From: Mycolicibacterium poriferae
GTDB lineage: Bacteria; Actinomycetota; Actinomycetes; Mycobacteriales; Mycobacteriaceae
DNA: 64,000 nucleotides
Direction of reading: 5' to 3'
Assembly: GCF_010728325.1 (NCBI RefSeq)
Contig: NZ_AP022570.1
Span: 4,278,001-4,342,000, forward strand
Below, piece by piece: positions 9,677-18,296 of the stretch (position 1 is its first letter; each line of letters starts with the position of its first letter). The position numbers were made by a program, and so were the translations under genes. The notes beneath the pieces are model-generated. The model did no database searches. It had not been told where the DNA came from and was given only the letters and a program-made list of their open reading frames with translations.

Positions 9677-10006
9677 GTGCAGACGGCTTTGGGGATCGGC
9701 GCTCTTTCGCGGTTCGGGTTCGCCCTGTCGGACCCGACCAGGACCGAGATCCTGCTCCTGCTGCGCGAAGGACCGGGCTACCCGTCCGAGCTCGCCGACC
9801 GCATCGGAGTCTCTCGCCAGATCCTGTCGAATCACCTGGCCTGCCTGCGCGGCTGCGGACTCGTCAGCACCTGCCCGGAGGGCCGGCGCACCCGCTATGA
9901 GCTGTCCGACCCGCGGATCGCCCACGCCCTCGACGAACTGCTCGGAATCGTGCTGGTCGTCGATCCCTCCTGCTGCCCCGCCGCCGCGGATCAGGACTGC
10001 TGCTGA
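9677..10006 (+). CDS. ArsR/SmtB family metal sensor, CmtR-like
   Basis: A 109-aa winged-helix regulator starting at GTG. The recognition helix segment HLACLRGCGLV carries the two Cys of the CmtR-type alpha-4 site (CxxxC), and the C-terminus adds four more Cys (DPSCCPA and QDCC). CmtR of M. tuberculosis uses two such Cys plus a C-terminal Cys to sense Cd(II)/Pb(II). The stop overlaps the start of a cation-transporter gene (TGATG), so the pair is a sensor-efflux operon. The extra Cys pair at the very end is unusual and may change metal preference. Confidence 0.85.
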   Translation: MQTALGIGALSRFGFALSDPTRTEILLLLREGPGYPSELADRIGVSRQILSNHLACLRGCGLVSTCPEGRRTRYELSDPRIAHALDELLGIVLVVDPSCCPAAADQDCC

Positions 10007-10620
10007 TGACGGGACCGACCCCCACCCGGCGGGCGGTGCTGACCCGCCGGGTCCGCCTGCTCGTCGCCGCCACGATCACCTACAACGTCGTCGAGGCCGT
10101 CATCGCCCTGGCCGAGGGCACCCGGGTGTCCTCCTCGGCTCTGGTCGGATTCGGGCTCGACTCGACCGTCGAGGTGGCCTCGGCGGCCGCCGTGGCCTGG
10201 CAGTTCTCGGCACGCGATCCCGAGACCCGCGAGAAGGCCGCACTGCGTTTCATCGCGTTCTCGTTCTTCGCACTGGCGGCCTACGTCAGCGTCGACGCGG
10301 CGCTGTCTCTGGCCGGCGTCGGTGAACCCCAGCCGACGACGATCGGGATCGCGCTGGCCGCGGCGAGCCTGGTCATCATGCCGGCTCTGTCGCTGACTCA
10401 GCGCCGCGCCGGCCGCGAACTCAATTCGCGCTCGGCGGTCGCCGACTCCAAACAGACGCTGCTGTGCGCCTACCTGTCGGCGGTGCTGCTGGCCGGCCTG
10501 GTCCTGCACAGTGTGCTGGGCTGGACGTGGGCGGATCCGGTCGCCGCGCTCGGCATCGCCGCGCTGGCGGTGCGGGAGGGCCTCGAGGCGTGGCGCGGCG
10601 ACCCCTGCTGCGCCAACTGA
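10006..10620 (+). CDS. Cation-diffusion-facilitator-like membrane transporter
   Basis: A 204-aa protein with about six hydrophobic segments. It resembles the membrane half of cation diffusion facilitators: GFGLDSTVEV (TM2) and SAVADSKQTLL (TM5) sit where the metal-binding His/Asp pairs occur, but the usual His residues are missing and only Asp remains. There is no cytoplasmic C-terminal metal domain; instead it ends in DPCCAN, a Cys pair. It is translationally coupled to the CmtR-like sensor, so heavy-metal efflux is the likely role. Substrate inferred, not shown. Confidence 0.75.
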   Translation: MTGPTPTRRAVLTRRVRLLVAATITYNVVEAVIALAEGTRVSSSALVGFGLDSTVEVASAAAVAWQFSARDPETREKAALRFIAFSFFALAAYVSVDAALSLAGVGEPQPTTIGIALAAASLVIMPALSLTQRRAGRELNSRSAVADSKQTLLCAYLSAVLLAGLVLHSVLGWTWADPVAALGIAALAVREGLEAWRGDPCCAN

Positions 10621-10668
10621 GGACTTCCGGCCCTGCCCCAGGGCCGCCCCAGCGCGCAGTGTGACGGC

Positions 10669-12066
10669 ATGGAGCATCTCAGCGCGCTGGACGCGGGCTT
10701 CCTCGAGGTCGAAGACGCCGACCCCCACATCAGCATGGCCATCGGGGGCATCGCGGTGCTGACGGGTCCGGCTCCGGACTTCGACGCCCTGATCGATCTC
10801 ATCGCCGACCGCATCACTGCCGAGCCGCGGCTGCGACAGGTGCTTCGCATCCGGCCCTGGGACCTCGGCGCCCCCGAATGGGTCGACGACCCGGCGTTCG
10901 ACATCACCCATCACGTGCACCGGGTGGCCGTCCCGCGGCCCGGTGACGACGCGGCGCTGCACCGCCTCACCGCCGACATCATGGGCCACCGCCTGGACCG
11001 CAACCGTCCGTTGTGGGAGTCCTGGGTCATCGAGGGCCTGGCGCAGAACCGGTGGGCGGTTCTGACCAAGATCCATCACTGCATGGCCGACGGGGTGTCC
11101 GCTGCCCGGATGCTGGGCCGGCTGTTCGACGAGACCGGCGGGCTGCGGGTGGTCAGCCCCGACACCCCGAGACCGGCATCCGCCCCTTCGCTGTCACTGA
11201 ACCCACTGCGATGGATGAACTCCGCGTGGCGCACCTCCACCGAAGTGGCCAACGTCGCCGTGCAGGCGGTGCACGGCGCCGCCGAGATCGCCGGCGGGCT
11301 CATCCGGCCTGCGGCATCGACCCTCAACGGCCCTGTCAGTGACATGCGGCGGTTCGCGCTGGCCGAGGTGTCGATGGCCGACGTCGACAAGGTGTGCGAG
11401 AGGTTCGGTGTCACCGTCAACGACGTTGCGCTGGCGGCGATCACCGACAGCTTCCGGTCGATGCTGATGAACCGCGGCGAGACCCCCAGGCGCACCTCGC
11501 TGCGCACGCTGGTGCCGGTGTCGCTGCGCGGGTCGGCGGCAGACCCGCGTGCCGGGGACCCCGACAACCGGGTCGCGGCGATGCTGCCCTACCTTCCGGT
11601 GGACCTGCCCGATCCACTGCAGCAGCTCCAGACGGTGCACCGCCGACTGACCACCGCCAAGAACAGCGGCCAACGCGAGGCGTCGAGCATCTTCGTCTCG
11701 GCGGCCAACCTGATCCCGTTCGCGATGAGCGCCTGGACGGTGCGCGCGTTCAGCCGGCTGCCGCAGCGCGGGGTGGTGACCCTCGCGACCAACGTGCCCG
11801 GGCCGCGGCACCGGCTGCAGATCATGGGCCGCGAAGTCGTGCGGCTGGCGCCGATCCCGCCGCTGGGCGCCCAGCTGCGCACCGCCGTGGCCATCCTGAG
11901 CTACGCCGATCACCTGACGTTCGGCATCCTCGCCGACTATGACCACGCTCCGGACGTCGACGACCTCGCCACCGGAATCGCTCGCGCGGTCGCCCGGCTC
12001 GCCGATCTCAGTGCGGTGCCGCACCGCTCCACCGCGCTGGGCACGCTGGCGTTGGTGGTCGGCTGA
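10669..12066 (+). CDS. Wax ester synthase/diacylglycerol acyltransferase (WS/DGAT)
   Basis: A 465-aa bifunctional acyltransferase of the mycobacterial Tgs type. The catalytic HHxxxDG is HHCMADG at residues 136-142, and the C-terminal NVPGP motif of the family is present. It uses acyl-CoA to make triacylglycerol or wax esters for lipid inclusions. It runs convergent with nadE, with only 2 bp between the stop codons. Mycobacteria have many paralogues, so which acceptor it uses cannot be said. Confidence 0.92.
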   Translation: MEHLSALDAGFLEVEDADPHISMAIGGIAVLTGPAPDFDALIDLIADRITAEPRLRQVLRIRPWDLGAPEWVDDPAFDITHHVHRVAVPRPGDDAALHRLTADIMGHRLDRNRPLWESWVIEGLAQNRWAVLTKIHHCMADGVSAARMLGRLFDETGGLRVVSPDTPRPASAPSLSLNPLRWMNSAWRTSTEVANVAVQAVHGAAEIAGGLIRPAASTLNGPVSDMRRFALAEVSMADVDKVCERFGVTVNDVALAAITDSFRSMLMNRGETPRRTSLRTLVPVSLRGSAADPRAGDPDNRVAAMLPYLPVDLPDPLQQLQTVHRRLTTAKNSGQREASSIFVSAANLIPFAMSAWTVRAFSRLPQRGVVTLATNVPGPRHRLQIMGREVVRLAPIPPLGAQLRTAVAILSYADHLTFGILADYDHAPDVDDLATGIARAVARLADLSAVPHRSTALGTLALVVG

Positions 12067-12068
12067 CT

Positions 12069-14132
12069 TCACTCCGCCGGGATCGACCGTTCGATCTCGT
12101 CGAGCCAGGTCCGCGCAGACATGTCCGACGGCGCCCGCCAGTCCCCGCGCGGCGACAACGACCCACCCGCCGACACCTTGGGACCGTTGGGAATCGCCGA
12201 GCGCTTGAATTGCGAGAACGAATAGAACCGCTGAGCGAACACGGTGAGCCAGCGACGGATCTCGGCGAGGCCGTACTGCGGCCGATCGTCCTCGGGGAAA
12301 CCGGGCGGCCACGAACCGGCCGCGGCGTCGTGCCATGCGTGCCACGCGAGGAATGCCACTTTCGACGGACGGAAGCCGTAGCGCAGCACCTGGAACAGCG
12401 AAAAATCCTGCAACGCATACGGACCGATTTTGGCCTCGGTGCTCTGGATCTCCTCGTCCTCGCCGGCCGGAACGAGTTCGGGGGTGATCTCGGTGTCGAG
12501 CACCGATTGCAGGGCCACATTGATCGGGTCGTCGGTCGGCCCGAACTGTTGCGCCGAGATCACCCACCGGATCAGATGTTGGATCAGCGTCTTGGGCACA
12601 CCCGAGTTGACGTTGTAGTGCGACATCTGGTCGCCGACACCGTAGGTGGACCAGCCGAGCGCGATCTCCGAGAGGTCACCGGTGCCCAGCACGATGCCGC
12701 CGCGTTGGTTGGCGAGCCGGAACAGGTAGTCGGTGCGTAGACCGGCCTGCACGTTCTCGAACGTGACGTCGTAGATCTTGGCCGGGTCCTTCTCCCCCGA
12801 CGCGAACGGATGACCCATCTCGCTGAGCATCAGCTCGGCACTCGGTCGGATGTCGATCTCGCTGAAGGTCACCCCGAGCGCGTCGCACAATGCGACGGCA
12901 TTGCTTTTCGTCCGGTCCCCGGTCGCGAAACCGGGCAGGGTGAACGCCAGAATGTCGCTGCGCGGGCGCTGTAACCGGTCCATCGCGCGCGCCGCGACGA
13001 TCAACGCGTGGGTGGAGTCCAGCCCGCCCGAGACCCCGATGACGATCTTGGGCGCACCCAGGGCGCGCAGTCGCTGTTCCAACCCGGCTACCTGGATGTT
13101 GTAGCCCTCGTAGCAATCCTGTTCCAGCCGTGCGGGATCGGACGGCACGAACGGGAAACGCTCGACGCTGCGGCGCAATCCGATGTCGCCGGGCGGCGGG
13201 TCGAGCAGGAACTCCACCCGCCGGTAGTCGTCGTCGGAGATTGCATGGTGCACCCTGTTGTCGTCGAAGGTGCCCATCCGCAACCGTTCGTTGCGCAGCA
13301 GTTCCAGGTCGACGTCGGCCACCGAACGCCGGGGACCGTCGGGGAACCGTTCCGAGGAGGCCAGACAGCGACCGTTCTCCCAGATCATCGTCTGGCCGTC
13401 CCAGGCGAGGTCGGTGCTGGACTCGCCCTCGCCGGCGGCGGCGTACACGTAGGCCGCCAGGCACCGACCCGAGGCCGACCGCGCCAACAACGAGCGGTCC
13501 TCGGCCCGCCCGATCGTGATCGGGCTGCCCGACAGGTTGGCCAGCACGGTCGCCCCGGCCAGTGCGGCCAGCGCGCTCGGCGGGACGGGGACGAACATGT
13601 CCTCACAGATCTCGACATGCAGGACGAAGCCGGGGACGTCGGTGGCGGCGAACAACAGATCGGCACCGAACGGAGCGTCGACGTCGCCGATGCGGATGAC
13701 GCCCTGCACGTCGTCACCGGCAGCCATCTGGCGTTTCTCGTAGAACTCCCGGTAGGTGGGCAGGTAGGACTTGGGCACCACACCGAGGACCCGGCCCCGA
13801 TGAATGACGACCGCGGTGTTGTAGATGCGGTGCCCGAAGCGCAGCGGCGCGCCGACCACCAGCACCGGCATCAGCGTGGCCGAGCCGGCGACGACCTCGA
13901 GCAGCGCCTCGTGCACAGCCTCCAACAGGGCGTCCTGCATGAGGATGTCGTCGATCGAGTAACCCGACAGCGTCAGCTCGGGGAAGACCGCCACCGCGAC
14001 GCTGTCGGCGTCGCAATCGCGGGCGGTGGCCAGCACCGATTCTGCATTGGCGGCGGGGTCAGCCAGCGCGGTGTGCTGGGTGCAGGCCGCGACCCGGACG
14101 AAGCCCTGCTGGTAGGCCGAGTAGAAGTCCAT
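12069..14132 (-). CDS. nadE: Glutamine-dependent NAD+ synthetase NadE
   Basis: A 687-aa two-domain enzyme. The N-terminal glutaminase domain shows the nitrilase triad Glu52, Lys121 and Cys176 (PELTL, VVPKSY, VEICEDM). The C-terminal synthetase domain has the pyrophosphatase loop GVSGGLDST. Ammonia released from glutamine is channelled to amidate nicotinate adenine dinucleotide to NAD+. The residue numbering of the triad equals that known for the M. tuberculosis enzyme (Rv2438c, 679 aa). It is 3 bp downstream of the GH15 gene on the same strand. Confidence 0.97.
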   Translation of the reverse strand: MDFYSAYQQGFVRVAACTQHTALADPAANAESVLATARDCDADSVAVAVFPELTLSGYSIDDILMQDALLEAVHEALLEVVAGSATLMPVLVVGAPLRFGHRIYNTAVVIHRGRVLGVVPKSYLPTYREFYEKRQMAAGDDVQGVIRIGDVDAPFGADLLFAATDVPGFVLHVEICEDMFVPVPPSALAALAGATVLANLSGSPITIGRAEDRSLLARSASGRCLAAYVYAAAGEGESSTDLAWDGQTMIWENGRCLASSERFPDGPRRSVADVDLELLRNERLRMGTFDDNRVHHAISDDDYRRVEFLLDPPPGDIGLRRSVERFPFVPSDPARLEQDCYEGYNIQVAGLEQRLRALGAPKIVIGVSGGLDSTHALIVAARAMDRLQRPRSDILAFTLPGFATGDRTKSNAVALCDALGVTFSEIDIRPSAELMLSEMGHPFASGEKDPAKIYDVTFENVQAGLRTDYLFRLANQRGGIVLGTGDLSEIALGWSTYGVGDQMSHYNVNSGVPKTLIQHLIRWVISAQQFGPTDDPINVALQSVLDTEITPELVPAGEDEEIQSTEAKIGPYALQDFSLFQVLRYGFRPSKVAFLAWHAWHDAAAGSWPPGFPEDDRPQYGLAEIRRWLTVFAQRFYSFSQFKRSAIPNGPKVSAGGSLSPRGDWRAPSDMSARTWLDEIERSIPAE

Positions 14133-14135
14133 GCC

Positions 14136-15950
14136 TCATTGTGTCCCGTCGTGTACCGCACGTTGACCGGAGGCACCCGAGGTCTCGGTGTGCGTGCCCG
14201 AGAGCTCCCTGGCGGTGTTGATCAGTCCCACCAGGCTGAAGGCCTGCGGAGTATTCCCCACGTGCCGCGCAGTGGCCGGGTCGTACTCCTCGCTGAGCAT
14301 GCCCACATCGTTGCGCAGGGCCAGCAACCGCTCGAAGAGATCCCGGGCCTCCGCGGTGCGGCCGATGCCGAACAGCGCATCGGCCAGCCAGAAGGTGCAG
14401 GCCAGGAATGCGCCCTCGTCGCCGGGTAGCCCGTCGACGCCGTGCTCGGTTCGGTAGCGCAGCAGAAAGCCGCCGTCGACGGTGAGGTCTTGCTGCACCG
14501 CATCGACGGTGCCGACCACCCGGGGGTCGTCCCAGGGCAGAAAACCGGTCCGCGGAAGCAGCAACAGCGACGCATCCAGGCTCGTCGAACCGTAGTACTG
14601 CGTGAACGTATTGCGTTGTGCGTCAAATCCATGCGTGCACACGTCGGCGTGGATGCGGTCACGCAGCGCCCGCCACCGCTCGACGGGTCCGGGGAGCCCG
14701 TGATTTTCCACCGAGCGCACCGCACGGTCCACACCGGCCCAGGCCATGACCTTGGAGTGCACGAATTGCCGTCGAGGACCGCGGACCTCCCACAGACTGT
14801 TGTCGGGCTGCTGCCAGTTGCCCTCCAGGAAGTCCAGCAGGGCCAGCTGCACATCCCAGGCCGTGTCGTCGGTCGGGATGCCGGCGTCACGGGCAAGGTG
14901 CAGACCGTCGAGGACCTCGCCCCACACGTCCAGCTGGAACTGATCCGCCGCGGCGTTGCCGATCCGCACCGGTCGCGAATTCTCGTAGCCCTTCAGCCAG
15001 GTCAGGTCCTGCTCGGGGAGCCGGCGGCTGCCGTTGAGGCCGTACATGATCTGCAATGTCGCCGGATCGCCGGCGACTGCCCGCACGAGCCACTCCCGCC
15101 ACTGGCGGGCTTCGGCGACGTAACCGGTGCCCAGCAGCGCCTGCAGGGTGAACGTCGCATCACGCAGCCAGCAGTAACGATAGTCCCAGTTGCGCGACCC
15201 GCCGAGGTCTTCGGGGAGTGACGTCGTCGCCGCAGCGACAATGCCGCCGGTGGGCGCGTAGGTCAGCGCTTTGAGCAACAGCAGTGAGCGGCGGACTTCG
15301 GCCTCCCACGGCCCGGTGTAGTCGCAGTGCGCCATCCAGCTCGTCCAGAAATTCTCTGTCGCGGCCAAGGACTGCTCTGCATCGACGAGCCGGGGCTTGG
15401 GGTGATGCGATTCGGCATAGCCCAGGACGAAGGGGATCCGTTGTCCCGCTTCGACATCGAAATCGGCGACAGTGGCGAGATCCTCACCGCGCAGCGGTAC
15501 CGGGGTGCGCAACCAGGTCGAATCGGGGCCGGCGACCGCGACCAGATCGTCGTCGTGCCGGCGCACCCACGGCACGACATGGCCGTAGTCGAAGCGCAGT
15601 CGCAGGTCCATGTGCATCGGCACCGTCCCGGCAACACCTTCGACGATGCGCACGATGTCGGGCTCGGTGCCACGGGGTGGCATGAAGTCGATGAGGCGCA
15701 CCGTGCCTTCACCGGTGTCCCACTCGGTTTCGAGGATCAACGTGTCGCCCCGGTAGCCGCGGCGCGTCGCGCGCCCACCCTCGGCGGGCGCGATCTGCCA
15801 GCGTCCTGCTTCGCGGTCCCCGAGCAGCGCGGCGAAACACGCCGGGGAGTCGAACCGCGGCAGAGACAGCCAGTCGATGGCGCCGTCACAGCCGACGAGA
15901 GCGGCGGTCTGCAGATCACCCAGCAGCGCGTAATCCTCGATGAGGCTCAC
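14136..15950 (-). CDS. GH15 family glycoside hydrolase, trehalase-like
   Basis: A 604-aa protein with the trehalase-type N-terminal beta domain (GDLQTAALVGCDGAIDWL) followed by a GH15 (alpha/alpha)6 barrel. The barrel motifs NWDYRYCWLRDATF and SLWEVRGPRRQF, and the late GDEGAFLACTFWL, supply the acidic catalytic residues of the family. Mycobacterial trehalase (Rv2402) is of this kind, but paralogues exist, so the substrate (trehalose or another alpha-glucoside) is not certain. It starts at GTG, overlapping the dehydrogenase stop as GTGA. Confidence 0.85.
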   Translation of the reverse strand: MSLIEDYALLGDLQTAALVGCDGAIDWLSLPRFDSPACFAALLGDREAGRWQIAPAEGGRATRRGYRGDTLILETEWDTGEGTVRLIDFMPPRGTEPDIVRIVEGVAGTVPMHMDLRLRFDYGHVVPWVRRHDDDLVAVAGPDSTWLRTPVPLRGEDLATVADFDVEAGQRIPFVLGYAESHHPKPRLVDAEQSLAATENFWTSWMAHCDYTGPWEAEVRRSLLLLKALTYAPTGGIVAAATTSLPEDLGGSRNWDYRYCWLRDATFTLQALLGTGYVAEARQWREWLVRAVAGDPATLQIMYGLNGSRRLPEQDLTWLKGYENSRPVRIGNAAADQFQLDVWGEVLDGLHLARDAGIPTDDTAWDVQLALLDFLEGNWQQPDNSLWEVRGPRRQFVHSKVMAWAGVDRAVRSVENHGLPGPVERWRALRDRIHADVCTHGFDAQRNTFTQYYGSTSLDASLLLLPRTGFLPWDDPRVVGTVDAVQQDLTVDGGFLLRYRTEHGVDGLPGDEGAFLACTFWLADALFGIGRTAEARDLFERLLALRNDVGMLSEEYDPATARHVGNTPQAFSLVGLINTARELSGTHTETSGASGQRAVHDGTQ

Positions 15951-17026
15951 GCGGCCGCCTGCAGATCGATGACGACCTTGACGTCATCGTGGCCCTCGGC
16001 CGGCCGGAAGGCCTCGGCGGCGCGCGCCAGCGGGACCCGGCGGGTGATCAGACCCGCCAGCCAGTCCCGGTCGGCCTTCGCCAGCGCGGCGGCGGCGGCG
16101 CGGTAGTGGCGCAGGTTGGCGTTCACCGAACCCACCACGGCGTCGTTCTCCAGCACGATCTCGCGGTTGAGCCCGCCGGCGTCGATCTGCACCGTGCGGC
16201 CCCGCGGTGACACCCCGGTCAGACAGACGATCCCGTACTCGGCGGTGTTCGTCATCGCGTCGATGACGACGCTACTGGCACCGGTCGCCTCGACGACCAC
16301 GTCGGGCGCCAGGCGCTTGGTGACGGCATCGACGGAGTCGGTGTGGTAGGTCGCGCCCAGGGACCGCGCCAGCGCGGGTTTGGCGCCGTCGGTGACCCGG
16401 TCGAGCACATGCACGTCCAGTCCCCGTTGGGCGCCCAGCATCGCGGCCAGCAGACCGATCGGTCCGGCGCCGGTGACCAGGACCCGTTTCGGCTCGAACC
16501 AACTGCGCTCCCCGATTCGGACAATCTGTTCCCAGGCTTTCGCGACCACCGTGGTGGGCTCCATCAGCACACCCACCTCGGCGAGGTCGGGATCGAGTTT
16601 CACCGCGTAGTCGACCGACACCGTCCAGCGCTGACTGCCGTAGCCGTCGATCTGCTTGATGCCGCGCTCGGTGTAGCGACCGTTGCGGCACATGTCGAAC
16701 TCTCCGATCGCGCACGCGCCGCACGGCACGGGGTCGGGGCGGCGCACCACGCCGACGACGATGTCACCGCGGCTGAAGTCGCCGGCTTGCGGGCTTTCCA
16801 GGACCCGGCCCAGCGATTCATGCCCGATCACCAACCGGTCCCGGTTCGGCGGCGCCCATCCGTAGGACCCGCGGGCTATCTCCCGGTCGGTTCCACACAC
16901 CCCCAGCGCGAGCCCCTCGACGAGCAACTCGCCGTTGCCGGGCGAGGGTTCGTCCACCTCGGTCACCGCCAGCGAGTCCGCGTCACCTGGCCGCACCGTC
17001 AAAGCCTGAATCACCGCTGAAGTCAC
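15947..17026 (-). CDS. Zinc-dependent dehydrogenase, glucose dehydrogenase-like
   Basis: A medium-chain dehydrogenase of about 359 aa. The catalytic zinc ligands are in GVCGTDREIA and IGHES, a structural zinc Cys cluster spans CGACAIGEFDMC, and the NAD(P)-binding loop is VTGAGPIGLLAA. The C-terminal part resembles glucose 1-dehydrogenase. It is translationally coupled to the GH15 hydrolase, which fits a pathway in which the hydrolase frees glucose and this enzyme oxidises it. That link is inference. The start is uncertain: GTG at 17026 is used, with GTG codons on either side. Confidence 0.82.
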   Translation of the reverse strand: MTSAVIQALTVRPGDADSLAVTEVDEPSPGNGELLVEGLALGVCGTDREIARGSYGWAPPNRDRLVIGHESLGRVLESPQAGDFSRGDIVVGVVRRPDPVPCGACAIGEFDMCRNGRYTERGIKQIDGYGSQRWTVSVDYAVKLDPDLAEVGVLMEPTTVVAKAWEQIVRIGERSWFEPKRVLVTGAGPIGLLAAMLGAQRGLDVHVLDRVTDGAKPALARSLGATYHTDSVDAVTKRLAPDVVVEATGASSVVIDAMTNTAEYGIVCLTGVSPRGRTVQIDAGGLNREIVLENDAVVGSVNANLRHYRAAAAALAKADRDWLAGLITRRVPLARAAEAFRPAEGHDDVKVVIDLQAAA

Positions 17027-17103
17027 GCGCACACGGCTACCCGGAGCACCCGATCCGAAACGGCACACGTTTGACCAGCTGTGAAGCGGGTAGGACCACG
17101 GTG

Positions 17104-17613
17104 ATGCCTACCGCACACCGACAGAAAAGAGTCCTCGCCACCTGCGCGGCCGCCGCGCTGGCCGTCACCGTGAGCGCTTGCCAGGGCGAACCTGTGATGG
17201 GGTCCTCGGACCGCGGCGCAGACGCGCCCTCAGAGCTGGAGACCTCGATCGACAGCGCTTATCTCGCGCCGACATATATCGCGTCGTGTGAAATCCAGGC
17301 CGGCGACAGCGGAGTACTGCGGTTCACCGCCACCAACACCCGCATCACCGAAACCGAGCGACTGCTGTCGGTGACCACTGCCGCGGCCGCGGACATCCGG
17401 TTCGAGCCCCCGCTTCCCGTCGACATCCCGCCCGAGCAGACCGTCGCGGTCAGCAGGGACGTCCAGGGCGCACCGCGCCTGGAGGCGGTGGTGCAGAACC
17501 TCGACGAATCCACCCGGACCGGTGAGGGCGTCGAGGTGTTCTTCGAGTTCGAGAAATCCGGGGTCATCAACATCCTCGTGCCCGTCGAGGCCTGCCCCAC
17601 CCAGGTGGAATAG
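17104..17613 (+). CDS. Lipoprotein resembling LpqE
   Basis: A 169-aa protein with a signal peptide and lipobox VSAC (Cys near residue 24), so it should be lipid-anchored outside the membrane. The mature part is a beta-rich domain ending in VFFEFEKSGVINILVPVEA. This resembles the end of the M. tuberculosis lipoprotein LpqE and the PCuAC-like fold, but the Met/His copper ligands are not evident. A GTG one codon upstream is an alternative start. It is divergent from the dehydrogenase and precedes the HspX-like gene by 80 bp. Confidence 0.65.
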   Translation: MPTAHRQKRVLATCAAAALAVTVSACQGEPVMGSSDRGADAPSELETSIDSAYLAPTYIASCEIQAGDSGVLRFTATNTRITETERLLSVTTAAAADIRFEPPLPVDIPPEQTVAVSRDVQGAPRLEAVVQNLDESTRTGEGVEVFFEFEKSGVINILVPVEACPTQVE

Positions 17614-17693
17614 CACCCGAGTTGGCTTGGCGTTCGCCTCGACGCACCGAAGTCGACCCGCAGATTTTCCCTGGTGCGCGCATTCTGGACGTC

Positions 17694-18269
17694 GTGAACA
17701 AGGTTGCCACTCAACGCCCTTCGCGCCCTCTGCTGTCTGACTTGGCCGAGCTGATCGAGACAGTGCCGGCATTGGCGGCGCTACGCCCGCTCTTCGAGAA
17801 CCGCACGATGCGCATCGAAGACGAACTCTACGAAGACGTCTACGAGGTCCGCGCCGAGCTGCCGGGCGTAGACCCCGACGACGACATCGACGTCACCGTG
17901 CGGGACGGCAAGCTGACGATCAGCGCCCAGCGATCGGGGCCGGACGAGAACTGCGGGCGCTCGGAGTTCGCCTACGGCTCGTTCACCCGCACGGTGACGC
18001 TGCCCGACGGCGCCGACGCCGACGAGATCAATGCCACCTATGACCGCGGCATCCTCACCGTGTCGGTGCCGCTGTCCGACGAACACCGCGTCGAACGCCA
18101 CATCGAGGTCGTCGAGATCATCGCGATCGACGACGACGTCGATATCGACGACGACGATGTGGACGACGCGGACGATGATCTGGGCGACACCGACGTGCTC
18201 GGCGACACGGATGCCCACGGCGACGACCACCGTGCCGCCAACGGCGCTGACCAGCACGAACACGCCTGA
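17694..18269 (+). CDS. HspX/Acr-like small heat shock protein with Asp-rich tail
   Basis: A 191-aa Hsp20. Residues 1-145 follow M. tuberculosis HspX (alpha-crystallin, Acr) closely: LRPLFENRTMRIEDE, YEVRAELPGVDPD, GRSEFAYGSF, ATYDRGILTVSVP. HspX itself ends at about residue 144. Here a further ~46 residues follow, with about 20 Asp and 4 His, ending in HEHA. Holdase activity is expected of the core; the tail's role is unknown (solubility, metal binding or a client mimic are possible). I see no DosR box upstream. The start is GTG at 17694. The sirtuin gene follows by 27 bp. Confidence 0.85.
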   Translation: MNKVATQRPSRPLLSDLAELIETVPALAALRPLFENRTMRIEDELYEDVYEVRAELPGVDPDDDIDVTVRDGKLTISAQRSGPDENCGRSEFAYGSFTRTVTLPDGADADEINATYDRGILTVSVPLSDEHRVERHIEVVEIIAIDDDVDIDDDDVDDADDDLGDTDVLGDTDAHGDDHRAANGADQHEHA

Positions 18270-18296
18270 ACGGACTGATCGCCTACATTTGACGGG

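Noticed and set aside
17614..17693. DosR box expected in front of an hspX-like gene
   Set aside because: No sequence close to the known palindrome TTSGGGACT-type consensus is present in the 80-bp gap.
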